Assembly (NCBI GenBank): GCA_963715055.1
Contig: CAVQRB010000006.1
Span: 1 to 64,000, forward strand
Direction: 5' to 3'
Length of the DNA: 64,000 nucleotides
Source of the DNA: CAVQRB01 sp963715055
GTDB taxonomy: Bacteria; Pseudomonadota; Alphaproteobacteria; Rhodobacterales; Rhodobacteraceae
Shown here piece after piece: positions 42,831-52,100 of this stretch. The position numbers and the translations under genes are program-made. Every line of letters starts with the position of its first letter. Position 1 is the stretch's first letter. The notes under the pieces are model-generated. The model saw only the letters and a program-made list of their open reading frames with translations. It made no database searches and was not told where the DNA came from.

Positions 42831-43595
42831 GTGATCACCTTGGAGCAGGCGCTGGAGTTCGCGCGCAGCGACAGGATCGCCGCACTCGACACTTGTGCCT
42901 TCGGCGAAGACGACGTTCTCAACCTGATCCTGCAACGCTCCGAGATCATTCGCGATCAGCCGCGTCCCAATATGTACATACGGCGCTGGACCGAAGGGGA
43001 GGATGCTCCCCTCCGCGACCTGATCCGCCGGCTGGGCAAAGGCGAGATCATCCGGCGTGCGGCGGCCTTCATCCATCTTGAGTACCTCGAGCTCAAGCCG
43101 ATCCTCGACAGGGCACCGCCGCGAAGGATCGCGGATATCGGCTGTGGCTACGCGCTTTTCGACCTCTTCGCGGCGCAGGATTTCGGCTGCGACCTGGTGC
43201 TGATCGATCTCGAGGAAAACAACCTGCGGCATTTCGGCTTTCAAGGCGAGGGCGCGGCCTATTCCAATCTGCAGGTGGCCCGGCGATTTCTGACGGACAA
43301 CGGTCTGGACGAGTCCGCCATCGCGACAGTGAACCCGAAAAGCGATCGTCTCGACGGCTTTCAAGACCTCGACTATGTGGTCAGCTTCATTTCCTGCGGG
43401 TTTCACTACCCATGGGAGACGTACCGGGATTTCTTCGAAACGGCCCTGCGGGATGAAGGGGGGCTGATCCTCGACCTCAGGCGTCGCACATCCGCTGCCG
43501 CGCAGAGGGAACTTGCAGCACTCGGACGGGTCGAGGTCATCGACCAGGCCGCCGATGGCAGCGCGGACAGGGTCATGGTAACCCGTCGGAGATGA
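42831..43595 (+). CDS. SAM-dependent methyltransferase-like protein
   Basis: 254 residues from GTG 42831. The central Rossmann motif RRIADIGCGYALFDLFAA (about residues 100–117) with acidic DLVLIDLEENNLRHFG is a class I SAM-binding site, and LDYVVSFISCGFHYPWETYRDFFETALRDEGGLILDLRRR matches the post-motif region. The N-terminal 95 residues are family-specific. Sugar-linked or surface methylation is possible, but there is no pathway context. Confidence 0.65.
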   Translation: MITLEQALEFARSDRIAALDTCAFGEDDVLNLILQRSEIIRDQPRPNMYIRRWTEGEDAPLRDLIRRLGKGEIIRRAAAFIHLEYLELKPILDRAPPRRIADIGCGYALFDLFAAQDFGCDLVLIDLEENNLRHFGFQGEGAAYSNLQVARRFLTDNGLDESAIATVNPKSDRLDGFQDLDYVVSFISCGFHYPWETYRDFFETALRDEGGLILDLRRRTSAAAQRELAALGRVEVIDQAADGSADRVMVTRRR

Positions 43596-43733
43596 CGCGG
43601 GCGATGTCTTTGGGTCCTGCCTGTGCCGGGAGAGGCAGGGCAGGAAGGGATGCCTTTGATCGAGACCCTGCGCCTTTGCCCTTGCCGCGCCATCACAAGC
43701 GGCGCAAAAGCCGGTTGCAGGCAGCGGGAAGCG

Positions 43734-44654
43734 ATGATGAGCGATCAGGCAAGGGGCGTGGCGGCGATGGTGGGGGCGGCTTCGATCTGGGGCCTGTCAC
43801 CAATCTTCTACAAGCATCTTTCCCATATACCGGCGCTGGAGGTGCTCTCGCACCGGATGATCTGGTCGCTCGCGTTGTTTCTTCTGGTGCTCGGCGTCCA
43901 GAACCGGCTGCGGGAGATCTGGCAGGCGGTCAACTCGTTCCGGGCGCTTGCGATTTTCATGGTCGCCTCGGTCATGATCGCGGCCAATTGGGCGCTGTTC
44001 ATCTGGTCGGTGCAGGTCGGGCAGACGACGCAGACCTCGCTGGGTTATTACATTTATCCGCTCGTGGCGGTGCTGATCGGGCGCATCATCTTCGGCGAGA
44101 CGCTCAGCCGCGCGCAGTGGTATGCGGTGGTCCTCGCGGCGCTGGCGGTGATGCTGCTGACCTATGGGCTAGGTACGGCACCCTGGGTGGCGCTGGTGCT
44201 GGCCGCCACCTTCGGGCTCTACGGGATGATCAAGAAGCAGCTGGACGTGGGTCCGGTGGTCTCGGTCACCGTCGAAGTGCTGCTTCTGGCGCCCCTCGCT
44301 GTCATCCTGCTGTTGCAAACCCGTCACAATGATGCGGCGGTCTTCGGAGGCGATCCGGCGACCTTCGGGTTGCTGGTGCTCTCCGGACCGCTGACCGCCC
44401 TGCCGCTGATCCTGTTCAGCTATGCGGCCCGCCGGCTTGCCATGGCGACGGTCGGGCTCTTGCAATACATCAACCCGACGCTGCAATTCGGCTGTGCGGT
44501 CTTCCTCTTCGGCGAACCTTTCGGGGGCTGGCACATGGCCGCCTTCGCGCTGATCTGGACGGCGCTCGCGCTCTATTCGGTCTCGCGCTTCGGTCAGGAC
44601 AGGGCGCGGCGCAAGGCTTCGCGGGCGGCGGCAGCGTCGGGCACGATCGTATAG
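43734..44654 (+). CDS. rarD: EamA-family transporter, RarD-like
   Basis: 306 residues from ATG 43734 (a second ATG follows directly). Ten hydrophobic segments in two EamA repeats: the first from GVAAMVGAASIWGLSPIFYKHLSHIP, the second ending with LLQYINPTLQFGCAVFLFGEPF. This pattern is typical of RarD, an inner-membrane DMT-superfamily exporter. Substrate unknown. Its 3' end overlaps the convergent LOG-family gene by 61 bp. Confidence 0.88.
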   Translation: MMSDQARGVAAMVGAASIWGLSPIFYKHLSHIPALEVLSHRMIWSLALFLLVLGVQNRLREIWQAVNSFRALAIFMVASVMIAANWALFIWSVQVGQTTQTSLGYYIYPLVAVLIGRIIFGETLSRAQWYAVVLAALAVMLLTYGLGTAPWVALVLAATFGLYGMIKKQLDVGPVVSVTVEVLLLAPLAVILLLQTRHNDAAVFGGDPATFGLLVLSGPLTALPLILFSYAARRLAMATVGLLQYINPTLQFGCAVFLFGEPFGGWHMAAFALIWTALALYSVSRFGQDRARRKASRAAAASGTIV

Positions 44655-45145
44655 AAATCGTGCAGGCTCTCGGCTGCGAAGCCGCTGTCGGTCACATGCT
44701 GCAGAAGCGCAATGAGAGGATCCCAGTAGCCATTTGTATTCACGAGGAAAACCGGCTTTTCGTGCAGGCCGATCTGGCGCCAGGTGAGCACTTCGAAGAA
44801 CTCATCGAGCGAGCCTGCGCCGCCCGGCAGGACCACGACTGCATCGCAGTTCATGAACATGACTTTCTTGCGCTCATGCATGGTTTCGGTGACCACGTAT
44901 TTGGTCAGGTCGGCCTTGCCCACCTCCCAGGCGACGAGATGTGCGGGGATCACGCCGAAGGTCTCGGCGCCGTGGCGTTGGGCGCTGCGGGCGATGCTGC
45001 CCATCAGGCCCACGTCGCCTGCGCCATAGACCAGGCGCCAGCCTTCCTCGGCAAAGGCCTGTCCCAACGCTTCGGCGTCCTTGGTGTAGGCGGGGTCGGC
45101 ACCGGGGCGTGAACCACAGTAGACGCAGACGGATTTGGACAGCAT
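44594..45145 (-). CDS. LOG-family phosphoribohydrolase-like protein (TIGR00730)
   Basis: 183 residues from ATG 45145. Rossmann-like fold with the signature PGGAGSLDEFFEVLTWRQIG (family PGGxGTxxE) and RLVYGAGDVGLMGSIARSA. Members release cytokinin-type bases or AMP-ribose links from nucleoside 5'-monophosphates; bacterial roles are mostly nucleotide salvage. The upstream extension to 45202 is rejected because MLSKSVCVYCGS is the conserved start. Convergent overlap with rarD. Confidence 0.9.
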   Translation of the reverse strand: MLSKSVCVYCGSRPGADPAYTKDAEALGQAFAEEGWRLVYGAGDVGLMGSIARSAQRHGAETFGVIPAHLVAWEVGKADLTKYVVTETMHERKKVMFMNCDAVVVLPGGAGSLDEFFEVLTWRQIGLHEKPVFLVNTNGYWDPLIALLQHVTDSGFAAESLHDFYTIVPDAAAAREALRRALS

Positions 45146-45194
45146 GAAGAGGCTTTCGTGTCGGAGAAATCGCTTGGATGACGCAGTCTTGCTT

Positions 45195-45223
45195 TTGACC
45201 ACTGATAGGCCAGTTGCTATGTA
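45195..45223 (+). promoter_or_regulatory. Candidate promoter of the LysM protein gene
   Basis: TTGACC (45195–45200) and TATGTA (45218–45223) separated by 17 bp, about 40 bp upstream of ATG 45264. Confidence 0.5.
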
Positions 45224-45263
45224 GACTCAACGCCTGCGCGCCTGCTCGCCGCGGGCAGACCAG

Positions 45264-46679
45264 ATGAAAGAAGAGTGGCTCATGCGCGAAGGGGAGGCCT
45301 CCGTCAAAACGGGGGGATCCGGGCTGGTGACGGCAGGGATCGTGATCGCCGTCGTGATCGCGGCGGGGTCCTACATGAGCTTTCGCCCGGATACGACGCC
45401 CAGCGGCGAGGAACTGACGGCGCTGGTACCGCCTGAGGCCTCGGTGCCGGAGCAAGAGGTGCCGCCCTCCGAAGCGCCGGCGGTTTCCACCTCCGCCGAG
45501 CCGACCGCGGAAGCCGAGGCTGCAGCCCCGCAGGCCGAACCCGACGCCGCCCCGCCCCGTGTTGACGAAGTGCGTCTCGAGCCGGACGGCACGGCGGTGA
45601 TCGCAGGGCGCGCCGAACCCGGCAGCACGGTCAGCGTGCTGGTGGATGGTGTCGAGGTGGCGACTGCGCAGGCCGACGCCCGGGGCGATTTCGCGGCGGT
45701 GGGTTTCGTCGCGCCGGACACTGCGGCACGGGTGCTGACGCTGGCTGCGACAGGCAGCGGCGAAACCGTCGCTTCGGCGGAAGAGATCATTCTGGCGCCG
45801 ATGTCCCCGCCCGCGTCGCCGGAGACTGTAGCAACTGCGGAACCCGCCCCTGCGCCCGAGCCGGTCGCGGCAGAGGTCGGCGCGGAACCTGCCGCCGCAG
45901 CGGTGTCTGAGGCCGAGACCGCCGCAGCGGAACCCGGCCCCGTGACGGCTGCCGCCACGCCCGTCGCCGAAGCGCCTGCGGAGGTAGCTGCCGATGCTGG
46001 CCTGCCGCAAGCGGCGGAGCCCGAGCTGGCTGAAACGCCGGCGGATGTGCAGGTCACAGGTGAAAACCCGGCGGGCGAGACCACGGCGGTTCCCGAACCG
46101 ACTGGCGATGTCACCGCCGTCGAGACCGCCGAGGCCGTGGCACCGCAGTCGGTCGCCGTTCTGAAATCGACCGAAGAGGGCGTGACGCTGCTGCAACCCG
46201 CAGCACCACCGGTCGACGAGATCGCTCTCGACACCATCGGCTATTCGCAAGGCGGCGACGTGCAGCTTTCGGGGCGCGCGAGCCTTGAGGCGGTGCAGGT
46301 GCGCGTCTATCTCAACAACCGTACCGTGGTGAACCTGCCTGTGGACACCGATGGCGGCTGGCGAGGCGATCTGCCGGATGTGGATGCAGGCGTCTACACG
46401 CTGCGCGTCGATGCGCTCAATGCCGCCGGTCAGGTCACAAGCCGCGTCGAGACCCCGTTCAAGCGCGAAGAGGCGGCGGTGCTGGCGGCGGCCTCTGCGG
46501 GGCAGGAGGGGCCTGCCCAGGCGATCACGGTGCAGACCGGCGACACGCTCTGGGCGATCGCGCGCGACCGCTACGGTGAAGGCGTGCTCTACGTGAAGGT
46601 CTTCGAGGCGAACCGCACGTCGATCCGCGACCCCGACCTGATCTATCCCGGCCAGGTTTTCGACCTGCCGGTCGAATAG
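45264..46679 (+). CDS. Membrane-anchored LysM-domain protein
   Basis: 471 residues. One N-terminal membrane helix (GLVTAGIVIAVVIAAGSYMSF, residues about 20–40), then a long alanine/proline/glutamate-rich periplasmic spacer (about 50–300) with one Ig-like carboxypeptidase-regulatory-type module around 95–175 and another around 315–400. A C-terminal LysM domain (ITVQTGDTLWAIARDRYGEGVLYVKVFEANRTSIRDPDLIYPGQVFDLP, about 420–470) binds peptidoglycan glycan. Probably an envelope-spanning or wall-binding protein; enzymatic activity is not evident. Confidence 0.85.
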   Translation: MKEEWLMREGEASVKTGGSGLVTAGIVIAVVIAAGSYMSFRPDTTPSGEELTALVPPEASVPEQEVPPSEAPAVSTSAEPTAEAEAAAPQAEPDAAPPRVDEVRLEPDGTAVIAGRAEPGSTVSVLVDGVEVATAQADARGDFAAVGFVAPDTAARVLTLAATGSGETVASAEEIILAPMSPPASPETVATAEPAPAPEPVAAEVGAEPAAAAVSEAETAAAEPGPVTAAATPVAEAPAEVAADAGLPQAAEPELAETPADVQVTGENPAGETTAVPEPTGDVTAVETAEAVAPQSVAVLKSTEEGVTLLQPAAPPVDEIALDTIGYSQGGDVQLSGRASLEAVQVRVYLNNRTVVNLPVDTDGGWRGDLPDVDAGVYTLRVDALNAAGQVTSRVETPFKREEAAVLAAASAGQEGPAQAITVQTGDTLWAIARDRYGEGVLYVKVFEANRTSIRDPDLIYPGQVFDLPVE

Positions 46680-46765
46680 CCCTCCGCCGGCACCGATTTC
46701 GGGACGCGGCTGGTCATTGCCCCTTGTCCGAATTAGGTAGAGAGGTGCAGACAGCAGGATAGACA

Positions 46766-48607
46766 ATGGCCGCCGATACCACCGCAACCGACGCCGCGCC
46801 CGGCGCGCAGACCACCGCTTCCATCGAAGTGCAGGAGCGCGAGTCCGGCCTGCGCACCATGCGCAAGGTCGCGCCCTATCTCTGGCCGCAGGATCAGCCC
46901 TGGGTCAGGCAGCGCGTCGTCATCTCACTGGCGTTGCTGGTGTTGGCCAAGCTGATCGCGGTGGGCACACCGATCCTCTACAAATGGGCGGTGGATGCGC
47001 TTGCCGCCGATGCGGTGCCGGTACTTGCGCTGGGGGCGGTGGGGCTCACCGTGGCCTATGGCGTCTCCCGCATGATGACCGCGGGCTTCCAGCAGCTGCG
47101 CGATGCGGTTTTCGCCCGCGTGGGCCAGCGGGCCTTGCGCATGCTGGCGCTGGAGACCTTCAACCACATCCATCGTTTGTCGATGCGCTATCACATCACG
47201 CGCAAGACCGGCGGGCTCAGCCGGATCATCGAGCGCGGGGTGAAGGGCGTGGATTTCCTGCTGCGCTTCATGCTCTTCTCCATCGGGCCGCTGATCCTCG
47301 AGCTCTTGCTGGTGGGGATCGTACTGACGGTTCTTTTCGACATCTGGTACCTGCTGATCGTGGCCGTCACCATCGCGGTCTACATCTGGTTCACCTTCGC
47401 CGTGACCGAATGGCGGGTGAAGCTGCGCCGGCAGATGAATGACCAGGACACGGACGCCAACCAGAAGGCGATCGACAGCCTGCTGAACTTCGAAACGGTC
47501 AAGTACTTCGGCGCGGAGAGCCGCGAGGCCGCGCGCTACGACAGCGCCATGGAGAAATACGAGGCGGCGGCGATCAAGACGGCCTCCTCGCTGGCCTTCC
47601 TGAACTTCGGACAGTCCTTCCTGATCACCATCGGGCTGATCGCGGTCATGGTGCTGGCGGCCATGGGCGTGCAGGACGGCTCGCTGACGGTCGGCGATTT
47701 CGTCATGGTCAACGCCTATATGATCCAGATTTCCATCCCGCTCAATTTTCTCGGCACCGTCTACCGCGAGATCCGCCAGTCGCTGGTCGACATGGGCGAG
47801 ATGTTCAGCCTGCTCGAACAGCCCGCCGAGGTGGTCGATGCGCCGGGTGCCAAACCCCTCAAGGTCACGGGCGGCCGGATCGAGTTCGACGACGTGGTCT
47901 TCGGCTACAACGCCGACCGGGGTATCCTCAAGGGCGTGTCGATCACGGCGGAGCCGGGCGAGATGGTGGCCATCGTCGGCTCCACCGGATCGGGCAAGTC
48001 CACCGTGGGCCGCCTTCTTTTCCGCTTTTACGATGTGAATGGCGGGGCCGTGCGCATCGACGGGCAGGACCTGCGCGAGGTGACGCAGGAGAGCCTGCAC
48101 GCGGCAATCGGCGTGGTGCCGCAGGACACGGTGCTTTTCAATGACACGATCCGCTACAACATTGCCTACGGGCGCAGCGGAGCAAGCCAGGCGGAGATCG
48201 AGGAGGCGGCGAGATCGGCGCAGATCCACGACTTCATCGAGCGTCTTCCCGATGGTTATGACACCACGGTGGGCGAACGCGGTCTGAAGCTCTCGGGCGG
48301 CGAGAAGCAGCGGGTGGGGATCGCCCGGACACTGCTGAAGGATCCGCCGATCCTGCTTCTGGACGAGGCGACCTCGGCGCTGGACTCCGAGACCGAGCAG
48401 GAGATCAAGGGTGCCCTGATGCAGGCCGGGCGCGGGCGCACCGTGATCACCATTGCGCACCGTCTCAGCACGATTGCCGAGGCGGACCGCATCGTCGTGC
48501 TGGAGCAGGGCGTGGTGGTGGAACAGGGCACGCATGACGAACTGCTGGCCAGCGAGGGGCGCTACGCGCAGCTCTGGCAACGCCAGCAGTCGGATGAGGA
48601 GGTCTGA
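46766..48607 (+). CDS. ABC transporter, Atm1/ABCB7-type
   Basis: 613 residues with six membrane helices fused to an ATPase domain. Visible motifs: Walker A VGSTGSGKSTVGRLLFRF, Q-loop VVPQDTVLF, signature LSGGEKQR, Walker B ILLLDEATSALD and the H-loop His in ITIAHRLST. The sequence around LRTMRKVAPYLWPQDQPWVRQRVV and RGVKGVDFLLRFMLFSIGP is typical of bacterial Atm1 homologues, which export glutathione conjugates or metal-linked thiols for Fe–S or heavy-metal homeostasis. It functions as a homodimer in the inner membrane. Confidence 0.92.
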   Translation: MAADTTATDAAPGAQTTASIEVQERESGLRTMRKVAPYLWPQDQPWVRQRVVISLALLVLAKLIAVGTPILYKWAVDALAADAVPVLALGAVGLTVAYGVSRMMTAGFQQLRDAVFARVGQRALRMLALETFNHIHRLSMRYHITRKTGGLSRIIERGVKGVDFLLRFMLFSIGPLILELLLVGIVLTVLFDIWYLLIVAVTIAVYIWFTFAVTEWRVKLRRQMNDQDTDANQKAIDSLLNFETVKYFGAESREAARYDSAMEKYEAAAIKTASSLAFLNFGQSFLITIGLIAVMVLAAMGVQDGSLTVGDFVMVNAYMIQISIPLNFLGTVYREIRQSLVDMGEMFSLLEQPAEVVDAPGAKPLKVTGGRIEFDDVVFGYNADRGILKGVSITAEPGEMVAIVGSTGSGKSTVGRLLFRFYDVNGGAVRIDGQDLREVTQESLHAAIGVVPQDTVLFNDTIRYNIAYGRSGASQAEIEEAARSAQIHDFIERLPDGYDTTVGERGLKLSGGEKQRVGIARTLLKDPPILLLDEATSALDSETEQEIKGALMQAGRGRTVITIAHRLSTIAEADRIVVLEQGVVVEQGTHDELLASEGRYAQLWQRQQSDEEV

Positions 48608-48619
48608 GGCCGGAGCTGT

Positions 48620-49075
48620 CTATTCGGCAGCGATCGCCTTGCCGGTCAGCCCGTCAAGCGCGCCGGTCATCTTGGCGAGATAGGCGGCATCGGCGGGCAA
48701 CCCGTGCATCTGGGCAAGTGACGCGGGGTCGTGATAGGCCACGATGACTTCGCCCGTCGCGTTCTCATAGGCCAGCACCCGAAGCGGCAAATCAAGGCCG
48801 GCGGTCTGCCCGTCCTGCATCGCTGGCGTGCCCAGGGCCGGGTTGCCGAAGATCAGCACCTCGGTAGGGCGAAGATCGGCATTGACCTTTTTGGCACCTG
48901 CCGCATGGTCGATCCGTGCGAAAACCGTGGCACCGGCGGCGGTCACGGCAGCCTCAAGACGGTCGATCGTCTCGGCTACGGTATGCTGGCTCTTGCGCTC
49001 GACGAGATCGGCGGCAAGCGCCGGGGTGATGCCGGTGGTTGCAAGTGTCATGGCGAGGGCGAGGGGGCGGATCAT
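48620..49075 (-). CDS. Exported DUF302-domain protein
   Basis: 151 residues with a signal peptide (MIRPLALAMTLATTGITPALA, cleavage around 21). The DUF302 fold is recognised by TVAETIDRLEAAVTAAGATVFARIDHAAGA, TEVLIFGNPALGTPAMQ and LDLPLRVLAYENATGEVIVAYHDP. Function not established; some members are linked to redox or sulfur metabolism. It is convergent with the ABC exporter (12 bp between stops). Confidence 0.88.
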   Translation of the reverse strand: MIRPLALAMTLATTGITPALAADLVERKSQHTVAETIDRLEAAVTAAGATVFARIDHAAGAKKVNADLRPTEVLIFGNPALGTPAMQDGQTAGLDLPLRVLAYENATGEVIVAYHDPASLAQMHGLPADAAYLAKMTGALDGLTGKAIAAE

Positions 49076-49157
49076 AGTGTGGCTCCTGTCCGGTTGTCGA
49101 TGGTCAGGAGCCTAGCAGGAAACGCTCCGCTGCGGGGTCACGCTTGCGTCAGTGGCC

Positions 49158-52100
49158 TCATTCCGCCGCCTTCAGGGCATTTGTCGGCATCGGCGCGGGC
49201 GACGGATCATCGACCCAGATCAGTTCTTCGCCCCCGACCCTCGAGGCGTCGCGCAGCAGTGCCCAGTCGCGCGCCGCCCGGCTGGCACGGCCCATCGAGA
49301 GCTTGGCCAGAAGCGTCGCGATCCAGCGCACATAGGTGGTGGCCCAGACCCGGATCGCCAGCATCGAAGGGGTCACCACCAGCGTCAGCACCGTGGCGAT
49401 GCCAAGGCCGAAGACCACCGCCGTGGCCAGTTGCTTCCACCAGAGCGCTGTGGGGCTGTTGATGGTATAGCCGCCTTCCGCGAAGTTCAGCGACAGGCCG
49501 AACATCATCGGCGCGAGCCCCGCCATCGTGGTGATCGTGGTCAGCAGCACCGGGCGGATGCGGTCCTGCGCCGTGCGGATGATCGCTTCGATCCGCGGCA
49601 TATACTGGCTGAACTCCTGATAGGTATCGATCAGGATGATGTTGTTGTTCACGACAATGCCCGCCAGCGCCACGATCCCGGTGCCCGTCATGATGATCGA
49701 GAAGGTCTGGTCCATCACGATCATGCCGATGAGAACGCCGGTGGTCGACAGCACCACGGCGACGAGCACCAGTACGGCGTTGTAAAAGCTGTTGAACTGA
49801 GCCAGCAGGATGATGAACATCAACCCCAGCGCTGCGGAGAAGGCGGTTTGCAGAAAGGCCTGGCTTTCGGCCTGTTCTTCCTGGTCGCCGGTCCATTCGT
49901 ATTCGATGCCTGCGGGCAAGGGCTGGGTGTCGAGCCAGCGGGTGATCTCTGCGATGCGTTCGTTGGCGTTCACCGGCACCAGCCGCAGGCTGCCTGCGTC
50001 GAGCCCGGCCTGAAGATCGCGAGAGGCCTCGGCGCTGCGGTCGGTGATCTTGTAGGCGGAACCGTCGGACGCGGTGATATCCGCATCCGCCCCGGCGGGA
50101 CGCAGCATCGCGAGAATTACTTCCGCCTCGACGCCGTCGCGGGTCACGGTCTCGACCACTTTCATCAACCCCGGCGCCACATCGGCCTTCACGTCGAAAT
50201 AGCGTTTCTGGTCTATGCGATTGATCTCCGCCAGTTTCGGGACCGGGGTGCGGGTGATGAAATTGCTCAAGGGGATCAGCCCGTCCGAGGTGCGCACCTT
50301 CAGTGTGTCGAGGGTGGAGAGTACGCGGTCTTCCTGAGGCAGGCGCACGCGGATGTCGATCTCCTCGTCGGAGCTGTCCACGCGCATCGTGTCGAGCATG
50401 AGGCCACGGGTCACAAGCTGCACCATCGCGCCCACCGTGGCCACATCGGCGCCGTACCGGCCCGCCTTTTCCACGTCCACATCGATCTGCCAGTCGATGC
50501 CGGGCAGGGGCCTCGTGTCCTCGATCAGTGTCAGGCCCGGGGTCGTATCGAAATGCGCCCGCGCAATTCCGGCGGCTTCAATGAGCGCCCCGTAATCGTC
50601 GCCCTTGAGCCGCAGGTGCACCGGCTTGCCCGAGGCCGGCCCGCGCGCCTGCGCCAGGATCTCGATCTTCACGCCGGGGATCGCCTCGAGTTCTTCGGTC
50701 AGTTCCGCGATGATGATGTCGCCATCAAGCTCGGGGCGGTCGGCGCGATCATCCCAGGGGATCGTCTCGAACTGGACCTGTCCGACCATGTCCTTCGGCG
50801 TCGCGGCACCTGAGCTATCGGTGTTGAGACCGCCTTCGCCGGCAAAGGAAAAGGCGTTGATCACGCCCGGATGGGCCAGCACGATCTCTTCGGCCTGCCG
50901 CACCAGCGCGTCTTTCTCATCAAGGCTGAGGTTGCCGCGGGCGAGGACGTAGACAATGCCCTGCTCGGGTTCGGATTCGACGAAGAACTCCACGCCGTTG
51001 TTGTTGTTGCCGTAAAATATCAGGGTGGTTCCGACGAAGATGAAAACCGCACCCGCCATCACAAGCGGCATGACCGGGTTGCCGGCGATGGCCGCGATCA
51101 CATGGCCGAAGGGTGAGCGGCGGTAGCCCGCGTCGATGCGGCGGGTTTCGGCTCGAAAGAGCTTGCCACTGGCCCAGCGACCCACGCGGCCCATCCTTGT
51201 CAGCAGCGCGAAGGCGGACACCAGCGCCAGAAGAAAGCCGCCGAGCGCCACGAAGAGGCAGAAGACCGCAGCCACGATCAGAAGGAAGGCGAAGAAGAAC
51301 GTCGGAATCACCGATCCGAGCAAATTGAGCCCGTCCATGCTCGCGAAGCGCGCACCGATGGCGGCAAAGATCGGGCCCATGACCGCTGCCGCCAGCAGCA
51401 TAAGGGCCGCGGCGGGAAAGAGAGCCAGATGCAGGTACCAGGCGAGGCCCGCGACCGTCTGCATGCCTTGCGACATCCAGCGTTCGAGCCGTCCGGTGAC
51501 GCCGCCCATGACCGGCAGGTAGATCAGCGCCACCACGAGGCTGGCCGAGAGCACGAAGATCAGCGTCACCGGCAGCATGCCCATGAATTCGCCGGGCACG
51601 CCGGGCCAGAAGAGCATCGGCAGAAAGGCGCAAAGCGTGGTGGCGGTGGAGGAGATGATCGGCCAGAACATGCGCTTTGCCGCCTCCACGTAGGCGGTCA
51701 TCGGGCCCACGCCCTCACGCTGGCGCTTGTCGGCGTATTCCACCACGACGATGGCCCCGTCGACGAGCATCCCCACGGCAAGGATGAGCCCGAACATCAC
51801 GATGTTGGAAATCGAGATACCCATCAGCGCAAGAAAGGCGAAGCACAAAAGGAAGGAGGTCGGGATCGCGAAGCCCACGAGCAATGCGGCACGGGTGCCC
51901 AGGGCGGCCAGGACGACGATCATCACCAGCGCGATGGCGGTGAAAACCGAGCCGAGAAGCTGCTGGACCATGCCGTCGACGATGCGCGATTGATCGTTGG
52001 ACGTGCCGACCTCGACCGCCGCGCGCAGGCCTTCGGGCCATTGCGCCTGTTTGTCGGCGACGAGCTTTTTGACGATGCCGGCGGTGTCGATCAGGTTGAA

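Noticed and set aside
46925..48580. 551-codon reverse open frame opposite the ABC exporter
   Set aside because: No family features; the other strand encodes all ABC transporter motifs.
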